From contig OW203988.1 in the NCBI GenBank assembly GCA_934047225.1, positions 6,296,229-6,360,228 of the forward strand: a stretch of 64,000 nt of DNA, written 5' to 3'. This document shows, one piece after another, positions 21,656-32,805 of this stretch. Origin of the DNA: Ypsolopha sequella (Eukaryota; Arthropoda; Insecta; Lepidoptera; Ypsolophidae). A program made the position numbers and the translations under genes. Numbering within the stretch: the first letter of the stretch is position 1; each line of letters starts with the position of its first letter. Below the pieces are notes generated by a model. That model made no database searches. It saw nothing but the letters and a program-made list of their open reading frames with translations, and was not told the DNA's origin.

Positions 21656-21995
21656 ATATACTAGCTTTTGCCTGCGCTGATTTCGTTTTCCCCGGTATAA
21701 AAAGTAGCCTATATAACTGTCTGACCCATAAACTTCCTTTATGCAAAAAATCTCGTCAATCCGTTCCTGCGTGAAAGAAGGGCAAACCAACAAACATACT
21801 TTCGTACAGTAACTTTTATCCGCAGCTTCACCCGCGCTAATTTCGTTTGCATTTTTCCGGGACAAAAGTAGCCTATGTCACTTTCCGGCCCATAAACTAT
21901 CTCTATGCAAAAAATCACGTCGATCCGTTGCTCCGTTGCTGCGTGAAAGAAGGACAAACAAACAAACAAACCAATAAACACACTTTCGCATTTAT
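21656..21995 (+). repeat. Lepidopteran GCCTGCG-type repeat, two tandem part-copies
   Basis: Two head-to-tail units (about 21656-21812 and 21813-21995). Both read TTTCGTTT…AAAAGTAGCCTAT…CCCATAAACT…ATGCAAAAAATC…TCGATCCGTT or TCAATCCGTT, then GCGTGAAAGAAGG, and finish in AAC-rich runs (CAAACAAACAAACAAACC). Frames on both strands here are shadows of the repeat. Confidence 0.7.
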
Positions 21996-22373
21996 AATAT
22001 CAGTCATTTCTAGCCAATCACGACAGTTAGCAATAAATGTTGAAGTAACACAAAAAGGCCTCAGATATTAGTTTCTATTATTAGTTATTCTCAGTTATTA
22101 GCCAATCCCGAGGCCTTTGAAAGCGATAGCGATAGATGTTAAAGTTAGACTATATAAGGGGGGTAGGAAGTGAGATTAATTTCAAAATGATAGTAACTCA
22201 AACATTCGCTTACAAAAAGACTCAACTTTAGCTAACTTTACAAGACAATCCAAACCGATTAAAGAAAATTTATACAACCACGAGCATTGGAATTATTTGG
22301 AATAGTAATGACTTATATATTATTAATTTATATTAATTGTATATTAAAATCGGATTTTTTCCCGCTGGACTGA

Positions 22374-22490
22374 CGATCTGAAGGACGTTGCGGGTGGCGG
22401 CTGGATGAGCGTAATATTGGGATGACCTATGACTAGCAGTGGACGAATACGGGCTGATGGATGGATGGATGGATGGATATATTAAAATAA
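22374..22490 (+). mobile_element. Non-LTR retrotransposon 3' end with GGAT tail
   Basis: Reads RWTDDLKDVAGGGWM, then an internally deleted stretch, then QWTNTG and a stop, followed by a (GGAT)n tail at 22460-22482. The fuller copy at 42282-42586 on the minus strand has the same peptide blocks. It is the extreme C-terminus and short tandem-repeat tail of an endonuclease/reverse-transcriptase element, 5' truncated as usual for LINEs. Confidence 0.8.
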
Positions 22491-23653
22491 ACACTGAACT
22501 AGTGTGATCTCGCGCGGCCTACCGATACATTCCTCTGAATAAGATTTTCCTGTACAAAAGACATCAACGCGCGCTTGAATCATCAAAAGCAAGCTTAGCG
22601 GTACGTACTTTCGTTTAAAGAGCGGTCATCGCAACCTGGAAACTGAGGTATGTCTAGTTTACACGGGTAGAGAAACTGGTATAGTATCAGGGATACATTA
22701 CTGTTACAAAATAGTAGGTAGTAGCTGGGAGAGTAGAGTGAATAACGCGTGTGGTAAAGTAATCGGTTTAAATAGTACGCTTTACTCTAGTTATAACTAG
22801 CGACAATGTAAACCTTGCTTAAGAGGCCCCTTTACGCCTGGTTTTTTCTTAAGAATCATACAAAAGTTAAAAACTGAATGTGAAGTCAACAGCTTATTTG
22901 TTTAATTTTTTTTCATAAGTATTATCTAGCGACATCTAACTACGTCTCTATAAAGCCCAAAAAGCAAAATCTGATGAAACACCATCATAATAGAGGTCAG
23001 GATATCGTGAATTTTGCCTCGCTTTTCGCAAAGTTTAGCAAGTTGTCTAATTTGTATCTATACTGAAAATAAAAAAAAGAGAAATACAGACGTCGTCCAT
23101 GTAAAGAAGACTAAGTTTATACACTTTTCTATAAAAAAACAGTTACCATTTCATGGAAAACAGTTTTTACTTAAAACCATTTCACCAATTCAGCGCTTTT
23201 TGAAAATCTTGCCATCTTGCACCTCTTGATGAGAGATTGGTCGGAGTGCGGTGTGGGGGGGGGGGGGGGGCGGAAGGGAAACATATATTAAGACGTGTGC
23301 AATGTTTCAATGAGATCAAAGACATCAGGACGGGCGTCACTAACACCTAAACCATTTATATGGCAGTTGAGCTGATGACCCACCTTAACAGTTGTTTTTG
23401 TTAACAGTAACAACACTTACAACCGAATACATTGTGGAATAGCGCGCTTTCCACGATGGTACTTCGTCGATTGACTTGATTCTAACACACATCGAGCTTT
23501 TTTTGTGTTATGTATGACTGTAATGTTCAAAAATGGAATGACCGCGCTTTCAGCGACAGTATTTATTATTTGTGATTATTTCAGGAAAGACTGCTTTTAA
23601 GGAGCGTGCGCGCGTTGATGTCTTTTGTGTAGAGAAATGTTACCGATATACTA
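22491..23653. other. No gene recognised; 16-base G run
   Basis: Contains a run of 16 G at 23255-23270, striking in AT-rich DNA and a likely sequencing or replication trouble spot. The frame at 23014-23229 has no recognisable motif. Confidence 0.4.
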
Positions 23654-24040
23654 TAGTAGTTTATGCTACTAGGGCGAAAAGGAATAAATTACGAGGACGA
23701 TTTAAAACACGAGCGTAGCGAGTGTTTTAAACGTAACCGAGTAATTTATTGCTTTTACGCCCGTGTATCATACTACGTTTTTCAATGCATAGTGTGAGGA
23801 AATGAAAACAAATATAATCTTGTGAACTTTCAATCATGATTGGCTCAAAAGGATTGTATCCAGAGCCGTTAAACAGTGGAAAAAAAAGTATAACATCTAT
23901 GGTAGACAGGAAAGGCTGCAGGTTAGCCAACCATTGCAAACAAATAAAAAAAAAAAAAAGCCCTAAGGCAAAATAATCGACTTTCTGTTCGGTTTTGATG
24001 CATAAAAAGTGGGCCTTTACGAGCACTTGTATTGAAAAAT
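23654..24040 (+). repeat. Family A interspersed repeat, copy 4
   Basis: Full-length and very close to copy 2, with an A-run in place of part of the TTATTATAA core. The minus-strand 99-residue frame over it is a by-product; the same frame can be read in other copies, but I see no domain in it. Confidence 0.85.
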
Positions 24041-24352
24041 ATTATATAGGTATTAGTTAGGTACGTAGACCTTAAAAATTGCAAAACGTAAACGAACTTA
24101 TTATTACATTATTACGTACGTACAAATTCACTTGGTGCCGAATTTCAAGTGCCAACAGAAAGTACTATAAAACTGTAGATGCCGAGTAATTTTGTATGAA
24201 ACACGTGATTTGAAGGGTATTTTTTGTCATCTTAGAAGCCTGATTTCTTACAGTAATATCGGGGTCGTAACGTAAATCTTAGTACGTATTTTAGCCGTTC
24301 CTGAGAATAAGGTTCTTGATAGACAAACAAAAGGAGAACAAAAATGATCTTA

Positions 24353-24400
24353 CGCAGGGTTCCGTTATAAAATTTAGAGGTCGGAATCCTAAAAAGGCAA
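24353..24400 (+). repeat. Scrap of the SINE-like GGGTTCCGT repeat
   Basis: CGCAGGGTTCCGTTATAAAA followed by TCGGAATCCTAAAAAGG resembles the two ends of the element at 38388-38672 brought close together by deletion. An (ATGA)n microsatellite follows at 24432-24468. Confidence 0.45.
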
Positions 24401-24811
24401 AAACTCTTAAAAATATAAATGTTAATTTCAATGAATGAATGAATGAATGTATGAATGTATGAATATGTTTGTTTATTTCAAAGATAACCTAAGGCAATAT
24501 GCGAAAAAAATACGGGTGTTTCTTTTTTGTGTTTTTCATGAAATACACTGAAAATTGTAATCAGTTTCTGGTATATGCATTTTAACTATATAATCTAATC
24601 TTTTGAAATTGGAAAACATGTTTGGATAAATTTTCCTCGATAGAAATAATTGTTGAAATGAGTTTTGTAAAAGGTAAGTTTTATATAACTTCGCGAATTT
24701 ATTTTTATTTTGTTCAGATCTTACATGAAGAGGCATTAATTAGGGTATAGGTATCCGCAAATGTCATGTTTCTTTTGTAAAAATAAAAAAGTCATTTTTT
24801 TTTAAGAGAAT

Positions 24812-24957
24812 AAATCTGCCGTGACCTCGTAGCCGTGACCGCTGATAACCTCCTGGGAAAGCGCCATTGTCACACAGTTCTGCAACGATACAGCCGCGAC
24901 GCGAGATAGCCATCCGATCACACGATCTCGCACACCCTCGTAGTTCAGACAAATAAT
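24812..24957 (-). other. GC-richer open patch, unassigned
   Basis: Two minus-strand frames are open. One reads VRDRVIGWLSRVAAVSLQNC and then SGHGYEVTADLFS before a stop; the other starts at an ATG at 24973. Base composition stands out from the flanks. It may be an exon or an old transposon piece; neither frame has a motif I recognise. Confidence 0.25.
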
Positions 24958-24961
24958 ATTT

Positions 24962-25096
24962 GTGAGTGGTCACGCGAAAAGGGACCTGAAGGGTACAATT
25001 ATCCAGAGAAAAACGAATTTTAAAACTTATCCCTGAAAGCTCTAATTTGCCAAGTACTTTTAGGTCCTTCAGGTCCCTTTTCGATTAACCACTCAC
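24962..25096. mobile_element. MITE with GTGAGTGGT ends
   Basis: The 135-bp element has ends GTGAGTGGTCACGCGAAAAG and, inverted, GTGAGTGGTTAATCGAAAAG, both continuing GGACCTGAAGG. It is flanked by ATTT at 24958-24961 and 25097-25100, a possible 4-bp target duplication. Confidence 0.8.
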
Positions 25097-25500
25097 ATTT
25101 ACCTAAATGTTGCGTGTCGAATTGTTTACTATTGACCAACAGACACACACGTGGATCCCTTGGTAATATACAATATTGATAAAGTTAAAAAAATACACCT
25201 ATTATTTAATTTCACATTTCTTTATTTAGTCGTTTTTTTCAGCTAGATTACTCAGTCAAGGTATTCTTTTATACAAAAACAGGGTGGAAAGTCAAAATGG
25301 GGACTAAATGGGCATTTTACTTCTGCATTCACAGATAAAAAAAAAAAACAGTCATCAAGAAAAATTGTCACATTCTTTTTTTGTTCAATTTTCATATCGA
25401 TAAGGAACATAAGTCTGTATGGGATGAACTGAAGTCAAGGTCACAGAAAACGCTAAATAAAATTCCCACACATTTAGCTTAGTGCACAAAATGCCTTAAG

Positions 25501-25725
25501 TTAGAGAAGCCATAAGCTTGGAAGATTCTTGTACGGCCGAATTGAATCAGCTCGTTTAACTGTTAAAGAAACCGTTCTGATCTCGCAGAGGGACTCTGTG
25601 CTTGTGAAAATGACGGTCACGTTGAACTGGAAGTTCGAAACATCTTTGGAAATTAAAGACATGGTCTTGCTAAGTTTCTTGCCCTTTTTCTTAGCAAGAC
25701 TAATCGAATGGGCGGAGTTAGGCAT
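25501..25725 (-). CDS. Unrecognised open frame with gene-like codon use
   Basis: A 74-codon minus-strand frame from an ATG at 25725. A lysine-rich start (SLAKKKGKKLSK) is followed by a mixed polar stretch (SNFQFNVTVIFTSTESLCEI) and a stop at 25501. Third-codon positions are richer in G/C than the flanks. A plus-strand frame covers the same bases and is less even in composition, though it cannot be ruled out. No domain was recognised. It could be a first exon or an old insertion. Confidence 0.3.
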   Translation of the reverse strand: MPNSAHSISLAKKKGKKLSKTMSLISKDVSNFQFNVTVIFTSTESLCEIRTVSLTVKRADSIRPYKNLPSLWLL

Positions 25726-26010
25726 ATATTTATTATATGTATTGCATATATTTATAATATTATTTATTCCTTATTCCTATATTTTTATTTTATTCAAGTG
25801 CATTTTTTAATTAAATTCAAGTAAACCCAACCTTTATTATTTCCCTGTGTATTTCCCCATATTATTATTTATTACATAAAACTATTACCTATACACATAG
25901 ATTATTTAATTACTTATATTACATTAAAACTGACCTGTAATAAGTGTATGTTATACCTACATTACTTAAATGAATATCTATTTCATTTCAGAATACTTAC
26001 TTTATAGCAC

Positions 26011-26144
26011 GAAATAGTATATTTCATTACGAGTGCGGAAAGCCTGTCATTGCAAAGAGTTCCGACAAATGTCTACCCGAGCCGAGGCGCAGCCGAAGGT
26101 GAGGGTTGACAGTCGGAACAAGTTGCAATGACGGTTCCGCACGT
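26011..26144. repeat. GC-rich inverted-repeat element
   Basis: TTTCATTACGAGTGCGGAAA and TTGTCATTGCAA-like blocks recur inverted at TTGCAATGACGGTTCCGCAC…GTAATGAA. The core holds CCGAGCCGAGGCGCAGCCGAAGG, here shortened in meaning to a GC-rich spacer. It sits just beyond the 3' side of the minus-strand frame at 26223-26372. Confidence 0.6.
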
Positions 26145-26222
26145 GTAATGAACAACTATTTTTAATACAGTTGCGAAAAAATGAAGCAATTTAATAAAAT
26201 AATTAAAACACAATAAACTCAA

Positions 26223-26372
26223 CTAACTAATACTCCACGCAATAAATTCGTCGTATGTAGATATGTAGCGACTTTTTGACTTTTCCGGTAAAATGTTCTC
26301 CGAAGCATTTTGCGCAATTATACTGAGTTCCGGTGGTGTTAATTCAAATAAAATATCGTCGAAATTACTCAT
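26223..26372 (-). pseudogene. Truncated N-terminus of a transposon-type protein
   Basis: A 49-residue frame starts MSNFDDILFELTPPEL and contains LPEKSKSRYISTYDEFIAW before an early stop. The PEKSK-x-RY-x(3)-Y-x-x-F-x-x-W pattern resembles the N-terminal SAM-like domain of tyrosine recombinases of Crypton/DIRS-type elements, which I recall as common in moths. The catalytic domain is absent. The longer 95-residue frame begins further upstream but the family's usual start is probably this Met. Confidence 0.45.
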
Positions 26373-27318
26373 TTTGTGTAACAAACAACTAAACCTGCAA
26401 AAAAAATCTTTGGAAAATGGCGCCAACCGTAAAAGAATATAAGCAGAGATTTTTTTTTTGTTTTCTTCACCCATTCTGGGTAGGTAAAGGCCAAAGGGAA
26501 CTATGCCCATACAGCCAAGTCTTCAGTAGAATTTTTTTATTGATATGAAATGAAAATGAAATTTAACGAGATGAAATGAAATGAAACCTAACCTAACTCA
26601 TTGAATCAAATCATTAAATCTGATATTGAAACAAATTAGTAGCTTCTTTTTAGAAATATTTGCATGAATCATAAAAACTTCTATGAATTTTTTTTTGTAA
26701 AAACTTCGTGGTTGGTTTTTTCTTTTTAATAGACATTATTTTGACAGTTGGGAAAGAGAACGCACGAGTTCGGAAAAGGTAAAGAAAAAGCTCGAGTATG
26801 TAATAGCCCACATCCCGAACGCTATATGTCCCTGCAATACGCCACTTTTTGAGCAACTGTATTAAAAAAGAATTTACAAAGAAAGAATAACAGAACAAAT
26901 TTACCAGGCCGGAAATATTCCTTCAAAAATTTCTTCTTGTCAACCGTGCGAAAAAAATAGGAACATTTTTATCTAAGGAATTGGCAAATAGAAAATATTT
27001 TTTAATCTCCCCTGCGAAGGGTGCCGAATAGGGTTGTAAATCTTTCACATTTTCGTATTTTTGTTTGGGGCCAGCGCGGAAAAAACGCTTCGGAGAAGAC
27101 GATGAAAAAATTATATGACGGCTTTGTCGTGTTTTTGGAGTAAGTATGGTTGAAGTTGGATAAAGTATGTTAGCAAAACTGCAAAACAAAATAATTTTTT
27201 TACTTATTTTATAAGTTAAACTATCCAGTTGATCAAAACAGTAGACACTACCTACAGTACGTACAGTCGTCAGCAGTTCAAGCTAATGTCCACAGTAGAT
27301 TGACGAAAGAAATTTATA

Positions 27319-27525
27319 GGCTGCCCTAGAAGGACTTATGCTGACCAAATTGGCGACATATTGAAGAAGGACAATGTCAAAATTACCCGGAATAGAAGAG
27401 CTTGTATGACTAGATTGATGGACGTGGAAGAGGCGAAAGAGGTGTGTCTCGATCGTAGCAGATGGAAATCTGTAGTCTATGCCTTCCCCTCTGGGAGACA
27501 GGCGTTAATATTTGTATGTATGTAG
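27319..27525 (+). mobile_element. Non-LTR retrotransposon C-terminal fragment
   Basis: An open frame of 68 codons and a stop reads RRTYADQIGDILKK, ITRNRRACMTRLMDVEEAKE and CLDRSRWKSVVYAFPSG. This is the usual end of a lepidopteran endonuclease/reverse-transcriptase element. The reverse transcriptase core is missing (5' truncated). A second copy lies inverted at 39045-39170. Confidence 0.8.
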
Positions 27526-28480
27526 AAAGAACTAGACAAGAACATGTAAAACGAACTAGACAATACATAAGTGCAGTTCGTTGGTTGTAGTAAGTCCTAC
27601 AATCAAATAAGGTACAACAATCGCAAAAGGCCGAAAAGTGGGTCAACGCAATTTTTCCCGACAGCACATACAGTTTTTTTTATCGCGTCCATAACATTTA
27701 ATATCGTTATGTTATATTAAGTTAACTACTCTGTTACGGGTACAAGAAAACAATAAAAATTCACAAAATAAAAAAGAAATATAAACACTAATTACGGAAA
27801 CAACAATCAACAATAGTTTAATTGGTGGACATAATGGATCTTCGTGAGAGTAGACAGCTATTGTAATGATAATTTACTATTGCAACGATTAAAATCTCAA
27901 AATACTTAGTACAATGCGACAATTAACTATTGATATGTTAATAAATCCATGGAACTTGTGACTAAGTAACCGAAATCTCTTATCAGCATGGTGTAACCTT
28001 TCATGCAATTTATAATATACCTACCTACACATGCAATAATTAGAATTTCCCATGCTTTTTAGTTACTCTTGAATTGAATTTCTAATTATTTATTAAACAG
28101 ACATCTTTCTACATTTAACATGCATATGGGATACATAGACCTTTTACTACTTCTATGAACATCCGGTGACGTTAGTTCGTCATATTTATACATACAAGTA
28201 CCAACATCATCCAGTAAATCGTATCACTTGGTATTAAAGTCCAATTTGTACCGTTTAGTAACAGATGAAGATGAAACAAAAAGTGACCTAGTTGAGAGAA
28301 TCAATGGCACCGTGGGAGGTTTGCATAAGCCGCATAGTTGAGGTCGTAATGGCATTGCTGTAGTTTTCATTGAAGAAGAAAAATATAGCGAAAAGGTGGA
28401 TATGGTAGTCAAGTAATCAGTATTTTTTCATGAAATGGATCAAGTTCAGTTGAAAGTAAGATTATACGTGTGTACATACA

Positions 28481-28632
28481 TTGGTGTCGATTCGGTGCAC
28501 CACGTCTTAGGTTATTTCACAGGACTAACCTTATTTCAAGCGTCCTTTCTTCGTCTTTTCGATAGAGAAAGAAAAAGACTAAGTTGAGTTCTGTCAAATA
28601 AGTTAAAACGTGTTACACCAAATCGACACAAT
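28481..28632. mobile_element. MITE with TTGGTGTCGATTCGGTG ends
   Basis: The left end TTGGTGTCGATTCGGTGCAC is matched at the right by TGTTACACCAAATCGACACAA inverted, giving inverted repeats of about 18 bp around a ~110-bp core. It abuts the retrotransposon fragment at 28646. Confidence 0.65.
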
Positions 28633-28645
28633 TGTAGAACAAGAA

Positions 28646-28987
28646 CTGTGACTGCGGTCTCGAAGACGGCTCTTTGGATCATATATTTTTCAATTGTCCC
28701 CTGAATGTTAACTGTCCTTCTATCTATCCCAGTCTAATTGAATATAATGCCTTTCTTCCCGTTAACATTTTATATTTACTAACTAATCTACAAAAAAAAA
28801 TCTGTATCCTAGCAAAATTTATCCTATCAAATGACATTAAAATATTAATAATAGGTCCTTTTTTTTAATGTAATTTTTTAAAGTTTCAATTATTTTTTTT
28901 CAATTTTATTGCTGTACAAACGGCGTGTAACACTGGCAAAAAGTGGCGCTTCAAATAGCAGCCGTCGTCAAGTAACACAAAAAAAAG
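28646..28987 (+). mobile_element. Jockey-type LINE C-terminus and 3' UTR fragment
   Basis: Reads CDCGLEDGSLDHIFFNCP and then ILAKFILSNDIKIL before a stop at 28868. The Cys-x-Cys-Gly…Asp-His-x(5)-Cys arrangement is the C-terminal zinc-knuckle-like motif downstream of the reverse transcriptase in Jockey-clade LINEs. The 3' UTR has AAGTGGCGCTTCAAATAGCA then GCCGTCGTC and ends in an A-run near 28987. The same 3' end occurs inverted at 19165-19260. Confidence 0.7.
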
Positions 28988-29592
28988 AACCAAAGGAGAA
29001 TAGTAAGTCCAGCCGAAAGGAATAAAGAGACAGAAAACCAACATGAGATAAGGAAGGATTTACACAGTGATGACCTGTCTTCGCGTGATATAACAGACAA
29101 TGTTGCAATATATTTTTAGGTTAATGTAATAAAATATAATGTTCATAAATGGGACAAAAATAGACTAAGTGACACTGAGATAACCTTAACTAACTTACAG
29201 GTTTCTTTCGTAATAATCAAGTTCGTCGCGAGCACCATTTTCAGTTCAATCGTAGGTTAGCACTGTTTCCTCTATCTGTGCGTCACAAATACAAATTATC
29301 CGGAATTCGTCTCATAGCTCAGAGCCATCTAGCGGAAATGTGAAAAGGTTACCGATATCCCGCTATCTTACGGTAAGTATGATAAGTATAATGGTAATAA
29401 GCGTTATTTAAATTGCCGCGTGGTTTGCTGGGCAAAGTAGGTTGTTGATGGCCTGGGAAAAAAGTGTCGTCTCTCCTATTGTGTAACTTATTAACTAGTA
29501 ATAAAATTTCAAGATATCTATGGTGGTAAGAGACATGTTACACCTAGGTTTGTTTTAGTATTGCTTTTATCTTGTTTATATACTTCTCAAAG

Positions 29593-29672
29593 ATGAAGGG
29601 CACCAATAAGTGCCCGACCATTAAGTTCTACATTAAAGTGGATGCGAGGGATGTCGTTCCCAAACGCACAAC
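29593..29672 (+). CDS. Exon a of an unrecognised spliced gene
   Basis: From 29593 the frame reads KGTNKCPTIKFYIKVDARDV and VPKRT, then reaches a GTATGA donor at 29673 with two bases of a codon left over. The next exon (30357) starts with the one base needed to finish it. The ATG at 29593 may be the start or may be internal: the frame is open upstream to a TAG near 29545, and a weak AAAG acceptor lies directly before it. Coding-like base composition contrasts with the AT-rich flanks. Product not recognised. Confidence 0.45.
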
Positions 29673-30356
29673 GTATGATTATTTTTTTATTTTATTCTGA
29701 GTTATATTTTTGCTAACGCATCCAACTTAAGTGAAATTCCTTGTGTAAACAGTATTTCTTTACGGTAGGGTATTGCTGTTCGTGATCCGTCATGCCCAGC
29801 AGATAACACATACTATAATACTCCAAGAACCCTAACCCACGACAATTTGCGTTCAACCACACCGACAACCGACAATCAAATCACTCACGCATAAGCCGCA
29901 CAACGCGATTTCATACAAACTGGTATGTCTTGGTCTAACAGGACCTTTGGCTTTGGTCCTCTATTCGCGACTTTTACTTAAAGCCACTTTAACTTTAACC
30001 TCTTTACTTTAACACTTTAACACTTTTACTTTTACGTTAACCTCTTACTTAAAGCCAATGATGCTACCCGAGCTACATTAAATATTTCTACAGATATTTT
30101 TTAACATACTCGTATTTTGTTTCAAGTTATAAAATGTTGATATCGGATTGGTTTATTAGTTGGCAGTTCTTCTTTTTTTTGTTATCAGCTATGTAATTTG
30201 TGTGTGGAATTTGCAACTCCTTCAACGTACCTATGCTATTGATTCCTACTAAGCTTCACAATCTTTACATCCAATAGAAGTATTTGAAGTTTTAAATATT
30301 TTTTCTTTCGTAACACTAAAAACAGATTCAGTATAATCCAGTTTTTTTTTTTTCAG

Positions 30357-30427
30357 AGCACTAATATTTTTACATGATATAGACCTACAGGTCTCAGGTC
30401 ATCTACCCTGCGATGTGGAGTGCGACG
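30357..30427 (+). CDS. Exon b of an unrecognised spliced gene
   Basis: A textbook acceptor (a run of 12 T followed by CAG) ends at 30356. The 71 nt that follow read ALIFLHDIDLQVSGHLPCDV and ECD, then a GTGATA donor. One base is left, which the first two bases of the exon at 30707 complete as Gly. Both junction phases agree with the neighbouring exons, which is unlikely for three random open patches. The donor is weaker than consensus. Confidence 0.45.
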
Positions 30428-30706
30428 GTGATATTATAGACATGTATCCATCACGTAGCTAACCAACTAGCTAAACGAACCGTTTCTTGCGATTTGCCGT
30501 AACTTCTAACTGTTTCATTTCATGGTTTCCAACCGTTTATTATTTCGAAACATGCGAGTTACGTAACAGACTAACAGGATCAAAGTATTGCCAAAAAGAG
30601 AATGATGTAGTAAACTAAGCAAGAAGATTTAGAAAGTTTGAGCGCACAGCTCTTCCCTTCATTTGTTATTATTATACCGCTATTTAGCCCAAATATCTCT
30701 CCACAG

Positions 30707-30816
30707 GTGACAAATTCCACTACCAAGATCTGAACGTCAGACCAATGTTATTGCTGCGTTCGAAAGTCGAAAGGCACAGGCGCGCGCTCTATCAGCCAGA
30801 CAGCAACATTGAATGA
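30707..30816 (+). CDS. Exon c (terminal) of an unrecognised spliced gene
   Basis: After CTCTCCACAG the frame reads DKFHYQDLNVRPMLLLRSKV then ERHRRALYQPDSNIE and a TGA stop. Joined to exons a and b it gives an 86-residue product if the ATG at 29593 is used, or the C-terminus of a longer one. It is basic in the middle (KVERHRR), without a membrane segment or signal peptide. I could not place it in a family. Confidence 0.5.
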
Positions 30817-31421
30817 GGCAACAGACATCATCTCATACAGCCACACAGGTGAGAGCAATCTAACCTTGATACCGAAGAAAGCGCTCGACAACAGCATCGA
30901 GACTATTAATTAAATAGATTGGAGAAACAGAGATCGATAGCCTTGATTCGATACGATACGAATGTGACAATTATATAATTCTTTTCTAATTGAAATCCTG
31001 CTCTAAGCTCATTCTCGTATTCTTATGTCCATAAGTGGTCAATACATGGACCAAAAACGATTAACGTAATGGGAAACTTACATCAATTGTATCCGCATTA
31101 CAATTTGTCATAGGTCACACACAACTACCCATAACAATCATAGCAAGCATTCTAGACATACTTACCAGATGATTTTACCTGCTGTTGAATGACTTGCCTT
31201 GACATTTAGATTTATTATGGATGCCCACTTAACTTTTTTGTAAAAAATCATCTAAATTACATCTTACAAGTTGTAGGCGGGTTAGGTATGTTAAATTATA
31301 CACCGGTTTTTTTTTATGGGAAAGACAGATATTGGTAACTCTAGACTAGACGAAGATTCAGATCCGAGCATTACAGATGATCATAAAAGTAGCCTGTTAT
31401 GGTGTCACATCAGCAACTTAC

Positions 31422-31620
31422 ATATTAAACAACCTATCTGTATACATACAGTCAATACCAGTAATTATGCGGTTCAGTTTTTGCACAGCATCTTGCAATG
31501 CCGTCAAACTGGTATGAATTATGTCGGTATCATCTTGGTAATCAGTCAGTATCGCTTGAGAGAATACCGCTGACGATGATAAAGCTGGTGATGGAATTGA
31601 AACTTGTCTTTTAAAAGTTG
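31422..31620 (-). CDS. Candidate internal exon of an unrecognised gene
   Basis: On the minus strand a TTAG acceptor with CTAAC branch-like motifs upstream is followed by 199 nt open in one frame. It reads QVSIPSPALSSSAVFSQAIL, then TDIIHTSLTALQDAVQKLNR, then IITGIDCMYTDRLFN. It is followed immediately by a perfect GTAAGT donor (plus 31416-31421). The middle is helix-prone (LTALQDAVQKLNRII). If the donor is not used, the frame stops one codon later (Met, then TAA). A plus-strand 85-residue frame over the same bases is probably the shadow. Confidence 0.4.
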
Positions 31621-32800
31621 CTAACGAAGTTAGGTTGATTAGTTAGGAAAATTATAGAGAATTCCATATAGTTCAATGAGTTAAATATTTATGACTAAGC
31701 AGATATAAAAGGAAGAATACTGACTGATGTATAATTTCCAAAAATTAATATTTTACAAAATTCAATTACAAATTTTTCCAAAAGCAGGTTTCGAGAAAGT
31801 CCTTTCTAAGTTGTTACAACATTGACCTCCACTTTCGCCTGTTTTGCTGATAAACTTACATTCAGAACTAGTTATTATAGACACATGTGACTTTAAAATT
31901 TCTTTTAGTTTTCTCTTACTTTTTAATAATAGACACGTACCTTTCGCAATATTTTATTGTTATCGTGTCTATCGATTATTTTATGATTTTTGATGAGTCA
32001 TCATCAGTTATGACAAAACCTACATGATAAATTTTGATTTTAATTTCAATTGACATACTGTATCAGAATACATACATATTTTGTACTTCCCAACAAGCCC
32101 ATTAAACGGTTACTTGAAATAACGCAGAAACTTAACGATTCAATTTTATTTCATATTAAACATTAAAATTTAAGGTCATTGCGTTTAATATTCAACTCAT
32201 TCATCATCATCAAGCAGTCAATGTCAATATCCGAACGTGACCGCAAAGGTCGTGCTGTGCTTGCAATAAATGATTATCATCAGCAAAACAAACAAATAAG
32301 ATAATTAATATACCTATACCTACATAGTTTGTAAGTGTAACACTTTCTTCTTGCCTTAAGTAAGAACTAGGTAACTATAAAATAAACAAAATTCTTATAT
32401 TTGACGAACCTGTAAAGCTTTTAATTGTTTATCTCGCACTCTTGATACTCGTATTGACTGATATTGACATAGCGGTATCATTTCGGTGAGACGTCTTCTT
32501 ACTAACCCATTCTTTGAATAAGATCTTTTCCTCATGTAATTAAATTAATATCATGTTAATCAGTTATATTTTGTCATGGTTTGATTAAGTACCTATTATT
32601 AGTCTAGCCCTAACTGCTGAAACTTTAAATGGATCTAGTGTTAATTTAAGTTTTTTACTATTGTTATTAAAATAGTCGATAGTTTTCCATAAATAAAAGT
32701 GACTTGTCTTTCAGTCAGACCAAAATCAAGTCTTTCATAAAATTACATGAATGACGCAACGACTATAAAGAGGTAAGTTCTGATACCGATCTTCCGTTGT
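31621..32800. other. No gene recognised
   Basis: AT-rich sequence with no clear repeat ends or open frame of note. If the minus-strand exon at 31.4 kb is real, part of this is its upstream intron or flank. Confidence 0.35.
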
Positions 32801-32805
32801 TTACT

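Noticed and set aside
23727..24026. 99-residue ORF within family A, also partly open at 48754
   Set aside because: The frame is broken in most of the six copies and has no domain, so it is not a conserved element protein.
31316..31573. 85-residue plus-strand ORF
   Set aside because: The minus strand over the same bases has splice-bounded, more protein-like sequence; the plus frame was judged its shadow.
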